From Jiangella gansuensis DSM 44835 (GTDB lineage Bacteria > Actinomycetota > Actinomycetes > Jiangellales > Jiangellaceae): DNA of 64,000 nt. The notes beneath the pieces were generated by a model. The model ran no database searches. It was given only the letters and a program-made list of their open reading frames with translations, and had not been told where the DNA came from. Within the stretch, counting starts at the first letter, position 1. Every line of letters begins with the position of its first letter. Where the stretch lies: the NCBI RefSeq assembly GCF_000515395.1, contig NZ_KI911782.1, forward strand, positions 3,098,606 through 3,162,605, in the 5' to 3' direction. The translations under genes were made by a program, and so were the position numbers. This document shows, piece by piece, positions 56,337-64,000 of the stretch.

Positions 56337-58280
56337 TCACTCCGGACGCGTCGACGGCAGCATCCGGCGCGCGACGTTCTCGGACGGTGGCCCTGCGGGG
56401 GGCGGCGAGATCCATGGGCCGGTGCCTTCGCTGGCGTCGAGCACGTCGGCGTCGAACCAGCTGTGCTCGCCGGCGAGGACGGCGCGGGCGAGGCTTTCGT
56501 CGGCGCGGTCGGTGTTGTGCCACAGCGCGTCGAAGAGCCGCTCGCTGCGCAGCCGCGACTGACGTGCGAATGTGTCGGCCAGCTGGACGGCGGCGGGCTG
56601 GCCGTTCTCTCGCAGCATCTGCGCCCGGACACAGCTGGCGGCGACGGCGAACAGTTCGGCCCCGATGTCGACGACCCGCGCCAGGAAGCCCTGCTTCTTC
56701 TCCAGCCCGCCCTGCCAGCGCGCCATGGCGTAGAACGTCGAGCGGGCCAACCGCCGCGACGCCCGTTCGACGTAGCGCAGGTGTGTCGCGAGCAGGCCGA
56801 ACTCCTGGTACGACCTGGGTAGCTGGCCGGCGCCGGTGACCAGTTGCGGCAGCCAGCGCGCGTAGAACCCGGTGGCTTTCACCGCGGCCTTCGCCTTGCC
56901 GGACAGGGCGACGTCGGGGTCGATGATGTCGCCGGCGGCCTGCAGGTGGGCATCGACGGCCTCACGGGCGATCAGCAGGTGCATGATCTCCGTGGAGCCT
57001 TCGAAGATGCGGTTGATGCGCAGGTCGCGCAGGATCTGCTCGGCCGGGACCGCTCGCTCGCCGCGGGCCGCGAGTGACGCGGCGGTCTCGTAGCCGCGAC
57101 CGCCGCGGATCTGCACGAGCTCGTCTGCGACCTGCCAGGCGGTCTCGCTGCACCACAGCTTCGCCAGCGCCGCCTCGATACGGATGTCGCGGCGGCCCTC
57201 GTCGGCCAGGTGCGCGGACAGGTCGAGGACCGCCTCCTGCGCGAACGCCGTCGCCGCGATGAACGAGACCTTGTGCGCGACGGCGGCGTGCTCACCCACC
57301 GGGCGGCCCCACTGCACCCGCTCGGCCGACCACTCGCGTGCGATCTTCAGGCACCACTTCGACGCGCCGGTGCACAACGCCGGGATGGACAGGCGGCCGG
57401 TGTTGAGCGTCGTCAGCGCGATCTTCAGCCCGTCGCCTTCGCCGCCGAGGCGGTTCGCCGCCGGCACCCGGACCCGGTCGAACCGGGTGACGCCGTTCTC
57501 GATGCCCCTGAGACCCATGAACGCGTTGCGGCGCTCGACGGTGATGCCGGGGCTGTCGGCCTCGACGACGAACGCCGTCACGCCGCCGCGTCCGCCGTCG
57601 TGCGCAGGCACCCGAGCCATCACCACGAGTAGTTCGGCCACCACGCCGTTGGTGGTCCACAGCTTGGTGCCGCTGATCTCGTACGTCTCGCCGTCGTCGA
57701 CGGGTTCGGCGACGGCGGCCAGCCGGGCCGGGTCGGAGCCGACGTCGGGCTCGGTGAGCAGGAACGCGCTGATGGCACCCTGGGCGCAGCGAGGCAGGAA
57801 GGCGCGCTTCTGCTCCTCGCTGCCGAACTGCTTGACCGGCTCCGGGACTCCGATGGACTGGTGCGCGGACACCAGCGCCCCGATCGACGGATGGACGTCG
57901 CCGAGCAGCATGAGCCCGTGGTTGTAACCGACCTGGGTCAGCCCGAGGCCGCCGTACTCGCGCGGGACCTTCATGCCGAACACACCGATTCGGGCCAGCG
58001 CCTTGACGTACTCGTCCGGGATACGCGACTCGCGTTCGATGACGCTGCCGTCGAGCTCGCCGCAGACCGCTCGGAGCCGCTCCAGGAACGCCCTCGTCGC
58101 GGCGTCGCCGTCCGCGGCCGGGCGAGGGTGCGGATGGATGAGATCGAGCCGGAACCGGCCCAGATAGAGCTCCTTCGCGAACGACGGCTTGTTCCACCGC
58201 GTGTCCCTGGCGGCCTCAGCCACCCTGCGGGCTTCGCGTTCGTCGACGTGGACGGTGCCGGGCCGGGTGCTCGTCGTCAT
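56337..58280 (-). CDS. Acyl-CoA dehydrogenase family protein
   Basis: The 647-residue flavoenzyme has the ACAD core (FAD-binding FLLTEPDVGSDPARLAAV, GTKLWTTNGVVAELLVVMARV, GPSSYG-like RGIENGVTRFDRVRVP) and the C-terminal segment IFEGSTEIMHLLIAREAVDAHLQ with the Glu expected to serve as base. The extra C-terminal region of about 170 residues is all-helical, as in large ACADs. It should oxidise acyl-CoA to enoyl-CoA; chain specificity unknown. Start ATG 58280 has GAAGGAGGCGCC upstream; the frame extends to 58541 but without conservation and into the tmRNA promoter region. Confidence 0.9.
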   Translation of the reverse strand: MTTSTRPGTVHVDEREARRVAEAARDTRWNKPSFAKELYLGRFRLDLIHPHPRPAADGDAATRAFLERLRAVCGELDGSVIERESRIPDEYVKALARIGVFGMKVPREYGGLGLTQVGYNHGLMLLGDVHPSIGALVSAHQSIGVPEPVKQFGSEEQKRAFLPRCAQGAISAFLLTEPDVGSDPARLAAVAEPVDDGETYEISGTKLWTTNGVVAELLVVMARVPAHDGGRGGVTAFVVEADSPGITVERRNAFMGLRGIENGVTRFDRVRVPAANRLGGEGDGLKIALTTLNTGRLSIPALCTGASKWCLKIAREWSAERVQWGRPVGEHAAVAHKVSFIAATAFAQEAVLDLSAHLADEGRRDIRIEAALAKLWCSETAWQVADELVQIRGGRGYETAASLAARGERAVPAEQILRDLRINRIFEGSTEIMHLLIAREAVDAHLQAAGDIIDPDVALSGKAKAAVKATGFYARWLPQLVTGAGQLPRSYQEFGLLATHLRYVERASRRLARSTFYAMARWQGGLEKKQGFLARVVDIGAELFAVAASCVRAQMLRENGQPAAVQLADTFARQSRLRSERLFDALWHNTDRADESLARAVLAGEHSWFDADVLDASEGTGPWISPPPAGPPSENVARRMLPSTRPE

Positions 58281-58429
58281 GGCGCCTCCTTCGTTGGTGG
58301 CGACGTACCCAATGTTACCCACTGGTAGCACCCTGGGGGAGTGGCCGGGAATCTCACTCGCCTGTCCGGCGTTATACGCGGTAACCTTGTCGAGCCTTCG
58401 GGTTCGCCCGAGGTGTTGACAACTCCAGA
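58281..58429. promoter_or_regulatory. Divergent promoter region of acyl-CoA dehydrogenase and tmRNA
   Basis: TACCCA occurs twice and GGTA once near 58306-58327 (TACCCAATGTTACCCACTGG), a possible repressor site for the acyl-CoA dehydrogenase gene. The tmRNA side has GTTGACAACTC near 58415, but I cannot fix the -10. Confidence 0.4.
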
Positions 58430-58798
58430 GGGGCTGAGCGGTTTCGACTTCGCACGTCGAACCAGGGGAAGCGGGCCGAGGAGGCCGCGTTATCTCGTTA
58501 ACGCTCGCGGCAAACGTTACAAGTGCCAACGCTAAGCGCACTGACTTCGCTCTCGCCGCCTGAGGCTAGGGACTGAAGTCTGTCGACCCGGGGTTGCTTC
58601 CGACCCGGTGTTCGGCATCATTCAGGAAGCTCACCTGTCGGTACGGTCGCGGGACCGGCAGGGACACTTACGCGACTGGGCTCGTCACGGTGTACTCGCC
58701 TGTGTGATCACCGGAGCCGAGTAGAGGCATAGCAGGCTGCGCCCGGAGAAGCCCTGGAGAAGCGTCGGAGGACCCGGGTTCGATTCCCGGCAGCTCCA
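58430..58798 (+). ncRNA. ssrA: Transfer-messenger RNA
   Basis: The ends fold as the tRNA-Ala-like part: GGGGCTG (58430-58436) pairs with CAGCTCC (58791-58797), including the G3:U70 pair that alanyl-tRNA synthetase reads, and GGTTCGATTCC forms the T-arm. The tag frame GCC-AAC-GCT at 58525 onwards encodes ANAKRTDFALAA and stops at TGA 58561-58563. CCA is not encoded. A hairpin terminator follows. It works with SmpB (53429) to rescue stalled ribosomes. The boundary at the 3' end is 58798 if the discriminator A is included. Confidence 0.97.
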
Positions 58799-58806
58799 CT
58801 ACAGCC

Positions 58807-58843
58807 GAAGCGGCTGGTCAGGAAGGTTCTGACCAGCCGCTTC
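58807..58843. terminator. ssrA: Terminator hairpin of tmRNA
   Basis: GAAGCGGCTGGTCA (58807-58820) pairs perfectly with TGACCAGCCGCTTC (58830-58843) around a 9-nt loop. It is directly behind the tmRNA. A short GT-rich tail replaces the T-tract. Confidence 0.85.
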
Positions 58844-59189
58844 GTCGTGTCTTGACCCACTAACGACCCGCTTGGGTTCGCGCCAGACGCCAGGCTCCGC
58901 CTGTAGCGAGTCTTCGTCTGACGCTCGTAGGCAGCTGCCAATTTCGCGGAGCAACTCGCCTGTTGATCATCCTTCTGCACAGGTTCCGGTGTGCTTGGAG
59001 CGCACGTGAGCGACCTGGTGCCAGCCCGGTAGGTTCTTGGTCAACGATCATGAGTCGGGTGTTAGTGCCGAACCGGCCTTGAGATCGGGTGGGGTGATGT
59101 CCATGAGGAGTTCGTCGCATGGTTGGCCCAGCCAGTACCCGGCTTGGCGGAGGCGGTCACCAGGCTGCCTACGTCGGCCGGCCATCTGA
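58844..59189. other. Gene-free stretch downstream of tmRNA
   Basis: No intact gene. On the minus strand a short frame (about 59047-59184) encodes a 45-residue peptide with GYWLGQPCDELLMDITPPDL. It looks like a decayed fragment, but I do not recognise the family. No integrase or att-like copy of the tmRNA 3' end is visible. Confidence 0.4.
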
Positions 59190-59690
59190 CGCCACGACCT
59201 GGCCCGCGCCGCTCAACACGGCGCTCGCCGGGCTGGCATTGCCGCGTTGGAATCCGAGTGCCACATTGTCGAGGCACACGGGCACGCCGCTGCCAACGAC
59301 CCAAGTGCCTGCGCAGGGGCGCTCAGAGCCGCCGAACACGCCTTCGCCAGTGACGACACCCCGTCCTGGCTTGCCTACTTTGACGAGGCGTACCTGTCGG
59401 CCAAGATCGCACATTGCTTCCGTGACCTCGGGGACTACCGTCGCACTGCGCGGCATGCCGAGCCATCATTGAAAATGACTGACGGGTACACCCGGGGCCG
59501 AGTATTTACCTGTGCCTACTTGCTACGGCTCGCGCCCCGGACGGCCCCCGCGAAGCAGCCCGTGTCGGTGGCCAAGCCCTCGACATCGCGGTCGGACTGT
59601 CCTCGCAACGCAGCCGGAGCTATCGGCGAGACGTCGCCCACCGACTCCGGCCCCCTTTGAGCCACAGCCGTCCTCAGCGCGGTGGCGGAC
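59190..59690 (+). pseudogene. Remnant of XRE/TPR-type transcriptional regulator, frameshifted
   Basis: The frame from 59190 encodes TPR-like segments that resemble the C-terminal half of actinobacterial helix-turn-helix regulators: DDTPSWLAYFDEAYLSAKIA, HCFRDLGDYRRTARHAEPSL. Near 59540 the frame breaks. The continuation EAARVGGQALDIAVGLSSQR, then SRSYRRDVAHRL, is found in another frame. There is no N-terminal HTH domain. So the 5' part is deleted and the rest frameshifted. It lies just beyond tmRNA, in a region of decayed genes. Confidence 0.75.
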
Positions 59691-59769
59691 CGATTCGTTC
59701 CGATAGTGGGGCGGGGGATCGAGCCTGCGATGGGCGGATCCGGTGCGGACCGTCTCGTCGGCGCCGGGG

Positions 59770-60123
59770 TCAGGATGCCTTCGCCGCGGCGCGGGCTGCC
59801 TCGATCTGAGGCACGTGCGATTCCGCCCACTGCCGGATCGCGCGCAGCGGTCCGAGAAGCGAGCGGCCGAGCTCGGTCAGCTCGTACTCGACCCGCGGCG
59901 GGTTCTCCTCGTACTCGGTGCGGGTGATGAGCCCGTCGGTTTCGAGGGTGCGCAGCGTCTCGGTGAGGACCTTCGGGGTGATGCCCTGGATGTGCGACTG
60001 GAGCTGGCCGAAGCGCTTCGGGCCGTGCTCGAGGGCGTTGACGACGAAGACGGTCCAGCGCGCGCCGATCCGGTGCAGCACCGTGCGGGACTTGCACGTC
60101 TGCGACATCACGTTGTAGCCCAT
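59770..60123 (-). CDS. HxlR family transcriptional regulator
   Basis: The 117-residue winged-helix protein has the family segments RWTVFVVNALEHGPKRFGQL, ITPKVLTETLRTLETDGLI and VEYELTELGRSLLGPLRAI. The N-terminal Cys10 (MSQTCKS) corresponds to the redox-sensing Cys of relatives such as YodB and QorR, so it may respond to quinones, aldehydes or disulphide stress. Start ATG 60123 (MGYNV) is used; the reading frame is open to 60378 but without HxlR sequence. It is divergent from the SDR gene, its likely target, across a 116-bp gap. It is intact within the decayed region. Confidence 0.88.
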   Translation of the reverse strand: MGYNVMSQTCKSRTVLHRIGARWTVFVVNALEHGPKRFGQLQSHIQGITPKVLTETLRTLETDGLITRTEYEENPPRVEYELTELGRSLLGPLRAIRQWAESHVPQIEAARAAAKAS

Positions 60124-60239
60124 CGGCCACCGCCCTCTTCGCCATCGGCGTGCTGCCGCTTCCCTTGCAGTAAGCCGGTATCGAAAGCATAGCGTCGGTT
60201 CCGGTTCGGCGACCGCCGGCCAGGAGCGAAGGAGGAGCC

Positions 60240-60923
60240 ATGGAGCTGACAAGGCAGCGGGTGCTCGTGATCGGCGGCGGCAAGCGGATCGGCGCCGCGA
60301 TCGCACGGCGGGCCCGATCCAAAGGCGCCGAGGTGATCGTCGGCGCGCGGAACCCGGATGCGATCCACGACACCGCAAGGATGCAGGCGGTGCGCCTCGA
60401 CCTCACCGACGAGGCCAGCATCGCAGCGGCCGCCGAGGCGATCGGCCCGATCGATCACGTGGTGACCACCGGTTCGCTTCCCCACGACGCCCCGGTGCGC
60501 GAACTCGACCAGGACCTGGTGATCCGTGCCTTCCAGGCGAAGGTGATCGGCCCGCTCATGGTCGCCAAGCACCTCGACATCCGGGCCTCTCTCACACTGT
60601 TCTCCGGCGTCGTCGGGTGGAGGCCCGGACCCGGCTCGACGATCAAAGGCATCACCAACGGCGCCGTCGAGTTCGCCGCCCGCCACCTCGCCGCGAACCT
60701 CACACCGATCCGCGTCAACGCGATCTCCCCCGGCACGATCGACAGCGGCCTCTGGGACGGCAAGGGCGAGCAGAAAGCAGAGTTCCTCCGCGCCGCCGCC
60801 GCGCGGACCCTCGTCGGCCGCTCCGGCACACTCGACGACGTCGCCGACACCGCACTCTGGCTCATGACCGCCGGCTTCGTCAGCGGCGAGACGATCCACA
60901 TCGAAGGCGGGCGACGCTCGTAG
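60240..60923 (+). CDS. Atypical short-chain dehydrogenase/reductase (SDR)
   Basis: The 227-residue protein has the Rossmann start VLVIGGGKRIGAAIARRARSKG, a Ser in the catalytic strand (LTLFSGVVGW) and the C-terminal IRVNAISPGTIDSGLW of SDRs. The usual YxxxK reads S-TIK (GPGSTIKGITNGAVEF), so the catalytic Tyr is missing. Related SDRs with the same change are seen next to HxlR regulators, as far as I recall. It may bind NAD(P)H without normal catalysis. ATG 60240 has a strong GGAGGAG ribosome site. HxlR is divergent. Confidence 0.82.
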   Translation: MELTRQRVLVIGGGKRIGAAIARRARSKGAEVIVGARNPDAIHDTARMQAVRLDLTDEASIAAAAEAIGPIDHVVTTGSLPHDAPVRELDQDLVIRAFQAKVIGPLMVAKHLDIRASLTLFSGVVGWRPGPGSTIKGITNGAVEFAARHLAANLTPIRVNAISPGTIDSGLWDGKGEQKAEFLRAAAARTLVGRSGTLDDVADTALWLMTAGFVSGETIHIEGGRRS

Positions 60924-60999
60924 CACCGCGGCATCTCACGTGCCCAGCACTGTCGGCTGAGCCTGGGCGTGAAGACGCCTGCCCCATGTCACACCAATG

Positions 61000-61323
61000 A
61001 ATGGAGCGGGCACAGGGTGCGACGCGGTGGTCGAACGCCTGCTGGGCGTGGACTCGAGGGTGATTCCCGCCGCTGACCGGCTGGTGCCCGGCCTGCCCGA
61101 GCACCAGAATGTCGGCATCGTCTATCGGGTCCGTATCACCGGCGGCCGACTCCGGCCTGAGGCGAACGGCGAAGTCGCGGAGTCGGTGTGGACGCCGATC
61201 CCCGGCGTCGCCTTCCTGCGCCGGTCATCGCTTGTCGATATCGGCCTCGGCCCTGGCCCAGACCGCCCCGGTGACCGGCCACGTCGCTCCCGCTCCGGCC
61301 GGCGGCCTGATCCAGCACTGAGG
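61000..61323 (+). pseudogene. Truncated, frameshifted Nudix hydrolase
   Basis: The frame encodes a Nudix C-terminal region: DAVVERLLGVDSRVIPAADR, EHQNVGIVYRVRITGG, EVAESVWTPIPGVAFLRRSS. The Nudix box itself is absent; only the end of its last helix remains before DAVVE. Near 61240 the frame is broken and the tail (ALAQTAPVTGHVAPAPAGGLIQH, split here as read) continues in the next frame to a stop at 61319-61321. So it is a dead gene with a lost N-terminus. It lies next to other remnants. Confidence 0.75.
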
Positions 61324-61422
61324 CACGCCAACGTCGACGCGGCCCCGTCTACCGTCTGCCTGGTTGCCTGCGCTGTGGTGTGGTCTGCAGTTATAGGGCC
61401 GGAGACTGTTGACCTCGAGGAG

Positions 61423-61660
61423 CTACTGCCGACACACGTAGACCCGGCGGAACCGGGGGCGCAGCTGGGCTTCTCGCTCGATCGGTGCGTGGGCGAACAC
61501 TCGAACGGGTCTGAGCCCGTCAGGCGTTGTGAATCCGGTGTCGTCCTCGTCCCAGTCCTTGTAGACGTGCAGGTAGCGAAACCGTTCGTGGAAGCCGTTC
61601 GCCTGATACCAGGCGTTGGCGCCATCGCCGTGGCGCCCGCGACGCCACCTCGCAGGATCT
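61423..61660 (-). pseudogene. C-terminal fragment of a GNAT acetyltransferase
   Basis: Minus-strand frame from about 61660 to TAG at 61423-61425 encodes GANAWYQANGFHERFRYLHV and then YKDWDEDDTGFTTPDGL. This is the end of a GNAT domain (GANAWYQANGF-type motif) with a tail. The N-terminal half, with the acetyl-CoA loop, is missing and no start is present. Remnant only. Confidence 0.6.
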
Positions 61661-61763
61661 CCGGAACCGGGAACGAGTACTCCGCGTGCTCAACACCGGG
61701 ATGTCAACGTCACGGCTATTCGCACGCTTAGGACCAACTTATGCCAGACGTGTAAGTCACCGG

Positions 61764-62095
61764 ATGATCGTCGTCGATGCCGGCGTGTGGGTGAGGGCGC
61801 TGGTCGACGACGGCCACTCGGGCGATGCGTGTCGGCAGGTGCTGAGCGACGATCCCGAGTGCGCGGCGCCGGCACCATCGAGGCGCTGCGGACCATTCGC
61901 CGGTTCGAGTCCGCCGAGTTGATCACCACTGCCCAGGCTGACGCGTTCGCCGGAGCGGTCCGGGAGGTCGAGGTCCGGTACACGGGACCGGAGGCGTGGC
62001 TTCTCGCGATGATCTGAGACCGACGCCACAACGTCAGCCTGTACGGGGCACCCTACGTCGCGCTCGCCCAACGCTACGGCCGCCCGCCACCGAGA
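61764..62095 (+). pseudogene. PIN-domain (VapC-type) toxin, doubly frameshifted
   Basis: ATG 61764 opens MIVVDAGVWVRALVDDG, the first acidic-residue motif of PIN/VapC ribonucleases. At about 61868 the frame breaks and EALRTIRRFESAELITTAQA follows in another frame, ending at a stop near 62015. A third frame then encodes RRHNVSLYGAPYVALAQRYG, the usual last acidic block, with the D of Y-D-A now G. There is no antitoxin gene upstream, although ATG-CCA-GAC-GTG-TAA at 61741 could be a trace of one. The toxin is dead. Confidence 0.7.
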
Positions 62096-62121
62096 AGATC
62101 GGTGAGCCGTTCGCGCCGTGC

Positions 62122-62685
62122 TCAGGCCTCGAGCTCGCCCTCCAGCAGGCTCATGAGGACCATGTCGTGCCAGCGGCCCTTGCGGCGCAGGGTGTCGCGT
62201 GCGCGGCCTTCTTCGACGAAACCCACCTTCTGGTACACGCGGATGGCGGCCGTGTTCTCGTCCGCCACCCAGAGCTGAATGCGGTGCAGGCGCAGCGCGT
62301 CGAAGCCGTAACGGCAGATCAGCCGGGTGGCCTCCGTGCCGTAGCCCTGGCTCCAGCAGTCCTTCTCGCCGATGTAGATGTCGAGTTCGGCGGCTCCGGT
62401 CTCGGGCTCGGCGCCGCTGAGGGCGACCAGGCCGATCAGTCGGCCGTCGGCGGTGGTCTCGATGCCCAGGACGACGCGGTCGTAGGAGTTCTTCGGACGG
62501 CCGGCGTACTCGGCGGCGAATCGCTCACTACTGGTGGGGTAGCTGTGGGCGAACCACTGCATGACCTCGGGGTCGTGATTCCAACGGTGGTGGGCCGCCG
62601 CGTCGCTGGGTTCCATGGGTCGCAGCCGTACGAGGTCTCCGCTGAGCAAACCGTGCGCTCCGTTCGTCCGTGGGGAACCGTGCAC
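62122..62685 (-). CDS. GNAT family N-acetyltransferase
   Basis: The 187-residue RimJ/RimL-type acetyltransferase contains VRLRPMEPSDAAAHHRWNHDPEV split over its first strand and helix, AELDIYIGEKDCWSQGYGTEATRLICRYGFD with the acetyl-CoA loop (Q-GYGT), and NTAAIRVYQKVGFVEEGRARD. Substrate unknown. Start GTG 62685 is the longest; no strong ribosome site is seen, and an internal ATG (MEPSD) is possible. It is intact and next to the decayed region. Confidence 0.88.
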   Translation of the reverse strand: MHGSPRTNGAHGLLSGDLVRLRPMEPSDAAAHHRWNHDPEVMQWFAHSYPTSSERFAAEYAGRPKNSYDRVVLGIETTADGRLIGLVALSGAEPETGAAELDIYIGEKDCWSQGYGTEATRLICRYGFDALRLHRIQLWVADENTAAIRVYQKVGFVEEGRARDTLRRKGRWHDMVLMSLLEGELEA

Positions 62686-62819
62686 TCACGAAAGCAGCCG
62701 GGACACATCGCCGGCAACAGGTTTTCGATCAACCCCGGCCATCGCGTCATGGTGCGGCGGGCGGGCCGTCTGGTGGTTGACGCCACCCGACCGCCCGGAC
62801 GATCGAGGACCCACGCAGA

Positions 62820-64000
62820 ATGATGGACGACATGCCGACGCCGCCAGAGGACCCCCGGGACGACGATGTGCCGCGGCAGGTCGTCCACGGGGTCCCGCGA
62901 CTGTCGCGGGCGCACCTGAGCCGGCCCCGGTTGGTCGAGGCCCTCGACGGCGACGTCGCGCTGCGGGTCGTGCGGGCACCGGCCGGCTACGGCAAGACGT
63001 CGCTGCTGGCGGAGTGGGCGCGCCTGGTACGTGACGGTGCCACCCTGTGGGTGAGCGTCGACGACGACTGCCGGACCCGCCTCGGGTTCTGGGGCCGGGT
63101 GGTGGCGCTGCTGAACGCCACCGGGGTGGCCGGGGGCAGCGGTCTGGAAGGGCTCGCCGTCACCCGGGACGTCGCCACGAACCTGCCGGCGCTTCTCCTG
63201 CACGGTTTCGGGACGCTCCGGCAACCGCTCACCCTCGTGGTCGACGGCTTCGAGAACGTCACCGACCCCGAGGTGGAGGCCGACCTGCTCCGGCTGGTGC
63301 GGCACGCCGCCAGCCTGTACCTCGTGGTCGGCACCAGGACCGCAACCGCGCTCGCCGCGACGGAGACGATGCTCTCGCTCGACGCCGTCGTGCTGGACGC
63401 ACACCAGCTCGCCTTCACCCCGAACGAGGTCACGCAGCTGGGCATTCACGTCGGCAGCTCGCTCACGGCGGGGCAGCTCACCGCGCTGCACGACGCCAGC
63501 GCCGGCTGGCCGCTCGCGGTCCGCGCCGGCGTGCAGGCTCCCCGCGAGAACCCGTGGCCGGCGCCCGGTGAACGCGACACCGTCTCGCGGGTCCAGCGGA
63601 TGCTCATCGACGACCTCGCCGGAGTGCCCGGATTCGACGACCTGGTGACGATGTCCGTCGTCGACGGGTTCACGGTCGAGCATGCACAGCTGCTGGGCGC
63701 CGACGTGACGAGCGGGCCCATCCTGGCCGAGGTCGAGGCGCGTGGCCTGGGCGGCTGGGAGGACGGCGTCGCCGGGACGCGGTTCCGGTTGCAGCCGCTG
63801 GTCCGGCAGGCGCTGTACGCGCGGCTGGGCGAGACCGCCCGGCGGCGGGCCCACCAGGTGCTCGCCTCCTGGTACGAGCGGAGCGGCGAATACGGCCACG
63901 CGTTCGAGTCGGCGCTGATCGCGCAGGACTGGCCGCTGGCCCGCCGGCTCGTCACGACGTCGCTGCACCAGGTGTTCGCGGGCCTCGACCGCGGCTGGAT
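62820..64000 (+). CDS. LuxR/MalT-type STAND ATPase regulator, N-terminal part (runs off window)
   Basis: The first 393 residues are present and the frame is open to the window end. Walker A is APAGYGKTSLLAEWARL and Walker B is LTLVVDGFENV; VGTRTATALA and the helical region after DASAGWPLAVRAGV are typical of MalT/LuxR-type STAND proteins. These are ATP-dependent switch proteins that usually end in a TPR region and a LuxR helix-turn-helix, neither of which is in the window. ATG 62820 is followed at once by a second ATG; no clear ribosome site. The ligand and targets are unknown. Confidence 0.85.
   Translation, partial: MMDDMPTPPEDPRDDDVPRQVVHGVPRLSRAHLSRPRLVEALDGDVALRVVRAPAGYGKTSLLAEWARLVRDGATLWVSVDDDCRTRLGFWGRVVALLNATGVAGGSGLEGLAVTRDVATNLPALLLHGFGTLRQPLTLVVDGFENVTDPEVEADLLRLVRHAASLYLVVGTRTATALAATETMLSLDAVVLDAHQLAFTPNEVTQLGIHVGSSLTAGQLTALHDASAGWPLAVRAGVQAPRENPWPAPGERDTVSRVQRMLIDDLAGVPGFDDLVTMSVVDGFTVEHAQLLGADVTSGPILAEVEARGLGGWEDGVAGTRFRLQPLVRQALYARLGETARRRAHQVLASWYERSGEYGHAFESALIAQDWPLARRLVTTSLHQVFAGLDRGW

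Noticed and set aside
58708-58980. 90-residue minus-strand frame overlapping the tmRNA 3' end
   Set aside because: It runs through the tRNA-like domain and terminator; the motif-like end AGNRTRVLRRFS is the antisense of the tmRNA T-arm.
58800-62121. Prophage or integrative element
   Set aside because: No integrase, phage, relaxase or transfer gene and no second copy of the ssrA 3' end can be seen in the window.

Overview
The window is a 64-kb piece of a high-GC actinobacterial chromosome. The supporting signs are the very strong third-position GC bias, the MtrA-MtrB-LpqB operon, the 180-kDa type NAD-glutamate dehydrogenase, the DUF5719/DUF3499/phosphomannomutase neighbourhood, a long-form Hpf, and many leaderless GTG genes with an NANNNT -10 box 6-8 nt upstream. 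It looks like a non-mycobacterial actinomycete; I cannot name the genus from sequence alone. About 58 kb is core chromosome and the last 5 kb is accessory and partly decayed.

Layout. 1-4114: 3' part of a large membrane glycosyltransferase-type protein coupled to a DUF5719 protein. 4258-7031: a DUF559-type protein, a degenerate zincin protein, DUF3499 and an atypical response regulator. 7100-10960: sugar-phosphate block (phosphomannomutase, Trm112-like peptide, SIS/phosphomannose isomerase-like protein, ManA), which would supply GDP-mannose and cell-envelope glycans. 11000-15580: CDF metal exporter, AhcY behind a structured leader, and divergent RDD and SpoIIM-like membrane proteins. 15704-21299 (minus): a translationally coupled operon of GPDPase-membrane-domain protein, DUF4129, DUF4350, MoxR ATPase and DUF58. 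21661-25862: mtrA-mtrB-lpqB. 25976-30230: ComF, Hpf, a YcaQ-type winged-helix protein and a tandem GNAT protein. 30358-38562: SecA, secreted SGNH hydrolase, Rv3235-type protein, patatin-like phospholipase, PruA and a small unknown protein. 38652-45113: DUF2505, tryptophan 2,3-dioxygenase and the giant GDH. 45298-48500: MMPL transporter with a divergent TetR regulator. 48562-53902: prfB, ftsE, ftsX, M23 hydrolase and smpB, a division and ribosome-rescue block. 54073-58280: small GDH, APH(3')-like kinase and acyl-CoA dehydrogenase. 58430-58798: tmRNA (tag ANAKRTDFALAA).

Downstream of tmRNA, 58.8-62.1 kb is a graveyard. It holds a frameshifted XRE/TPR regulator remnant, a headless Nudix gene, a GNAT tail and a doubly frameshifted PIN/VapC toxin, with an intact HxlR-SDR pair among them. 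A GNAT gene and a LuxR/MalT-type STAND ATPase that runs off the window follow. This looks like a decayed island beside ssrA, although no integrase or att repeat is visible.

The most striking non-gene signal is a set of long palindromes in intergenic gaps: four copies of a 72-bp element with arms of up to 26 bp, a second class with full, split and half copies, and three singletons. Most lie at gene 3' ends. Most carry GATC near their outer ends, and none has a canonical T-tract. They look like a multi-family, REP-like, terminator-associated repeat system. The ahcY leader also has two mutually exclusive stems, a possible undescribed regulatory RNA.
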